Assembly (NCBI RefSeq): GCF_008329605.1
Contig: NZ_NPKO01000002.1
Location: 682,001 to 746,000, forward strand
Source: Mycolicibacterium sp. P9-64
GTDB lineage: Bacteria; Actinomycetota; Actinomycetes; Mycobacteriales; Mycobacteriaceae
DNA length: 64,000 nt
Reading direction: 5' to 3'
The position numbers were made by a program, and so were the translations under genes. Of the stretch, positions 62,520 through 64,000 are shown in pieces (position 1 is the first letter of the stretch; each line of letters starts with the position of its first letter). The notes beneath the pieces were generated by a model. The model ran no database searches, was not told the DNA's origin, and saw nothing but the letters and a program-made list of their open reading frames with translations.

Positions 62520-62526
62520 GCTCGAA

Positions 62527-62544
62527 GTATACCGATGGGTTTAC
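62527..62544. promoter_or_regulatory. TetR-type operator 3 (before the TetR gene)
   Basis: GTATACCGATGGGTTTAC lies immediately upstream of the TetR start and overlaps the stop of the next TetR gene. It is the weakest of three similar palindromes. Confidence 0.65.
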
Positions 62545-63203
62545 CTATCGGGCAGGGCGGCGAAGGCCAAGGCTGCCGCCTCGTGTGAGGCCTCGGCGCT
62601 CTCACGCGTATCACCAAGCCCGACGAAGACATTCACTCCGAGGGCCAGCAAGATCTCCTTCACCGGATCGTCGCACCCGACGAACGTCTCCGCGAGTTCG
62701 AGGGTGATGAAGCCATGCGCGAAGCTCCACAACTGGGCCGCGACGCGCGACGGGTCCTGTTCTCTGATCCGACCGCTGTTCACCAGCCGAGCGCACGCCT
62801 CGAGGACCTGGGTGTAGGCGTCCAGGAAGGCGTGCGAACGCCCACTTGCACAGGCGGATTCGGTCTGCTGCCGGTAGGTTCCCCGTGTCGAAAGGCCGAA
62901 CATCAGGTCGTACAGGTGAGGGTTGTCGTGGGCGACCCGCCGGCACGTCAGCGCCTGAAGGGCGAGATCCGCCATGGGGTCGTCGGTCACCGGTAGCCGG
63001 CGAAACGCCGCATCGAGATCCTTGAAGCCCCGTTCGATGACGGCAGTGGTGAGCTCGGGGATTCCGCCGAAGTGGCTGTAGACCGCCATCGTGGACAGCC
63101 CGGTAGCCGCGGCCACCGTACGTGCCTTGATGGCTGACGGCCCCTGTTCGGCCAGAAGGCGGATGGCCGCGTCGACGAGCCGCTCGGGCACACCGTCCGG
63201 CAT
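62541..63203 (-). CDS. TetR-family regulator with WHG-type C-terminal domain
   Basis: A 220-residue regulator: helix-turn-helix TVAAATGLSTMAVYSHFGGI and a C-terminal domain with WSFAHGFITLELA, typical of TetR_C WHG proteins. Divergent from the Old Yellow Enzyme gene, with two palindromes between; probably represses it. Confidence 0.88.
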   Translation of the reverse strand: MPDGVPERLVDAAIRLLAEQGPSAIKARTVAAATGLSTMAVYSHFGGIPELTTAVIERGFKDLDAAFRRLPVTDDPMADLALQALTCRRVAHDNPHLYDLMFGLSTRGTYRQQTESACASGRSHAFLDAYTQVLEACARLVNSGRIREQDPSRVAAQLWSFAHGFITLELAETFVGCDDPVKEILLALGVNVFVGLGDTRESAEASHEAAALAFAALPDR

Positions 63204-63230
63204 TGCTCCACGTCTCCCTTGCTGCGTTTG

Positions 63231-63266
63231 TATAACTTCGTTATATTACCCGATAACTTCGTTATC
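63231..63266. promoter_or_regulatory. Pair of palindromic operators between TetR and Old Yellow Enzyme genes
   Basis: TATAACTTCGTTATA (63231-63245) and GATAACTTCGTTATC (63252-63266) share the palindrome ATAACTTCGTTAT; their centres are 21 bases apart, two turns on one face. They lie in the divergent gap and are likely sites for the adjacent TetR protein. Confidence 0.8.
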
Positions 63267-63313
63267 GCATGTCGATGGCGGCATCCGCGCGGCGTCCCTG
63301 AAAGGAAAGTCCC

Positions 63314-64000
<687 letters not shown>

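Noticed and set aside
63231..63270. loxP-like sequence (ATAACTTCGT arms)
   Set aside because: The arms match only partly and there is no 8-bp spacer between 13-bp inverted arms. Two TetR-type palindromes explain the sequence better.

Overview
This window is chromosomal DNA from a mycobacterium, most likely a fast-growing Mycolicibacterium-type species. Evidence is the high G+C content, the many GTG starts, genes recognisable as Lsr2, CarD, ClpC1, MhuD, LpqE, LpqF and LpqG, and long collinearity (in reverse) with the Mycobacterium tuberculosis Rv3628-Rv3577 region. The species call is inference; no rRNA, tRNA, CRISPR array or intact mobile element was seen.

Layout. 1-6566: a catabolic cluster with the end of an oligopeptide-type ABC permease, two ABC ATPases, a TSUP exporter, an IclR regulator, glucarate dehydratase and a 2-hydroxyacid dehydrogenase. 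6964-10584: a membrane acyltransferase, a beta-lactamase-like hydrolase, an OHCU decarboxylase homologue and pyrophosphatase. 10703-18140: dacB, a metalloprotease-like protein, tilS, hpt, a TnpB fragment, an Rv0197-like molybdopterin oxidoreductase and lpqG. 18150-21357: a leftward operon of epoxide hydrolase, luciferase-like monooxygenase and alcohol dehydrogenase. 21474-33545: a rightward housekeeping run of ftsH, folE-folP-folB-folK, three conserved proteins, panC-panD-coaX, lysS and lsr2. 33814-36422: clpC1 and its terminator. 36491-38632: a YbjQ-like protein and a cobalamin-riboswitch-controlled cobalt uptake operon (cbtB-cbtA plus a phosphatase-like gene).

38634-47434: lpqF, mhuD, an alpha/beta hydrolase, a GlxA-type regulator, a hydrolase-cyclase fusion, a secreted glycine-rich PGRS-like protein, mutY and canB. 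47494-56277: a membrane protein, a DUF559-type gene between two hairpin repeats, disA, radA, lpqE, carD, ispF, cysS and trmH. 56299-64000: an arsenite-type transporter, a glycerophosphodiesterase, a metallo-hydrolase, bluB, a rhodanese, an SDR/TetR pair with three matching operators, and a second TetR divergent from an Old Yellow Enzyme cut by the window end.

The gene order mostly reproduces known mycobacterial synteny, so the departures stand out: ispD is absent between carD and ispF; the ESX/PE/PPE and espACD genes are absent between lpqG and ftsH; the place of PE_PGRS58 beside mutY holds a PGRS protein with a signal peptide instead of a PE domain; and a five-copy 30-bp repeat sits in frame at the start of folP.
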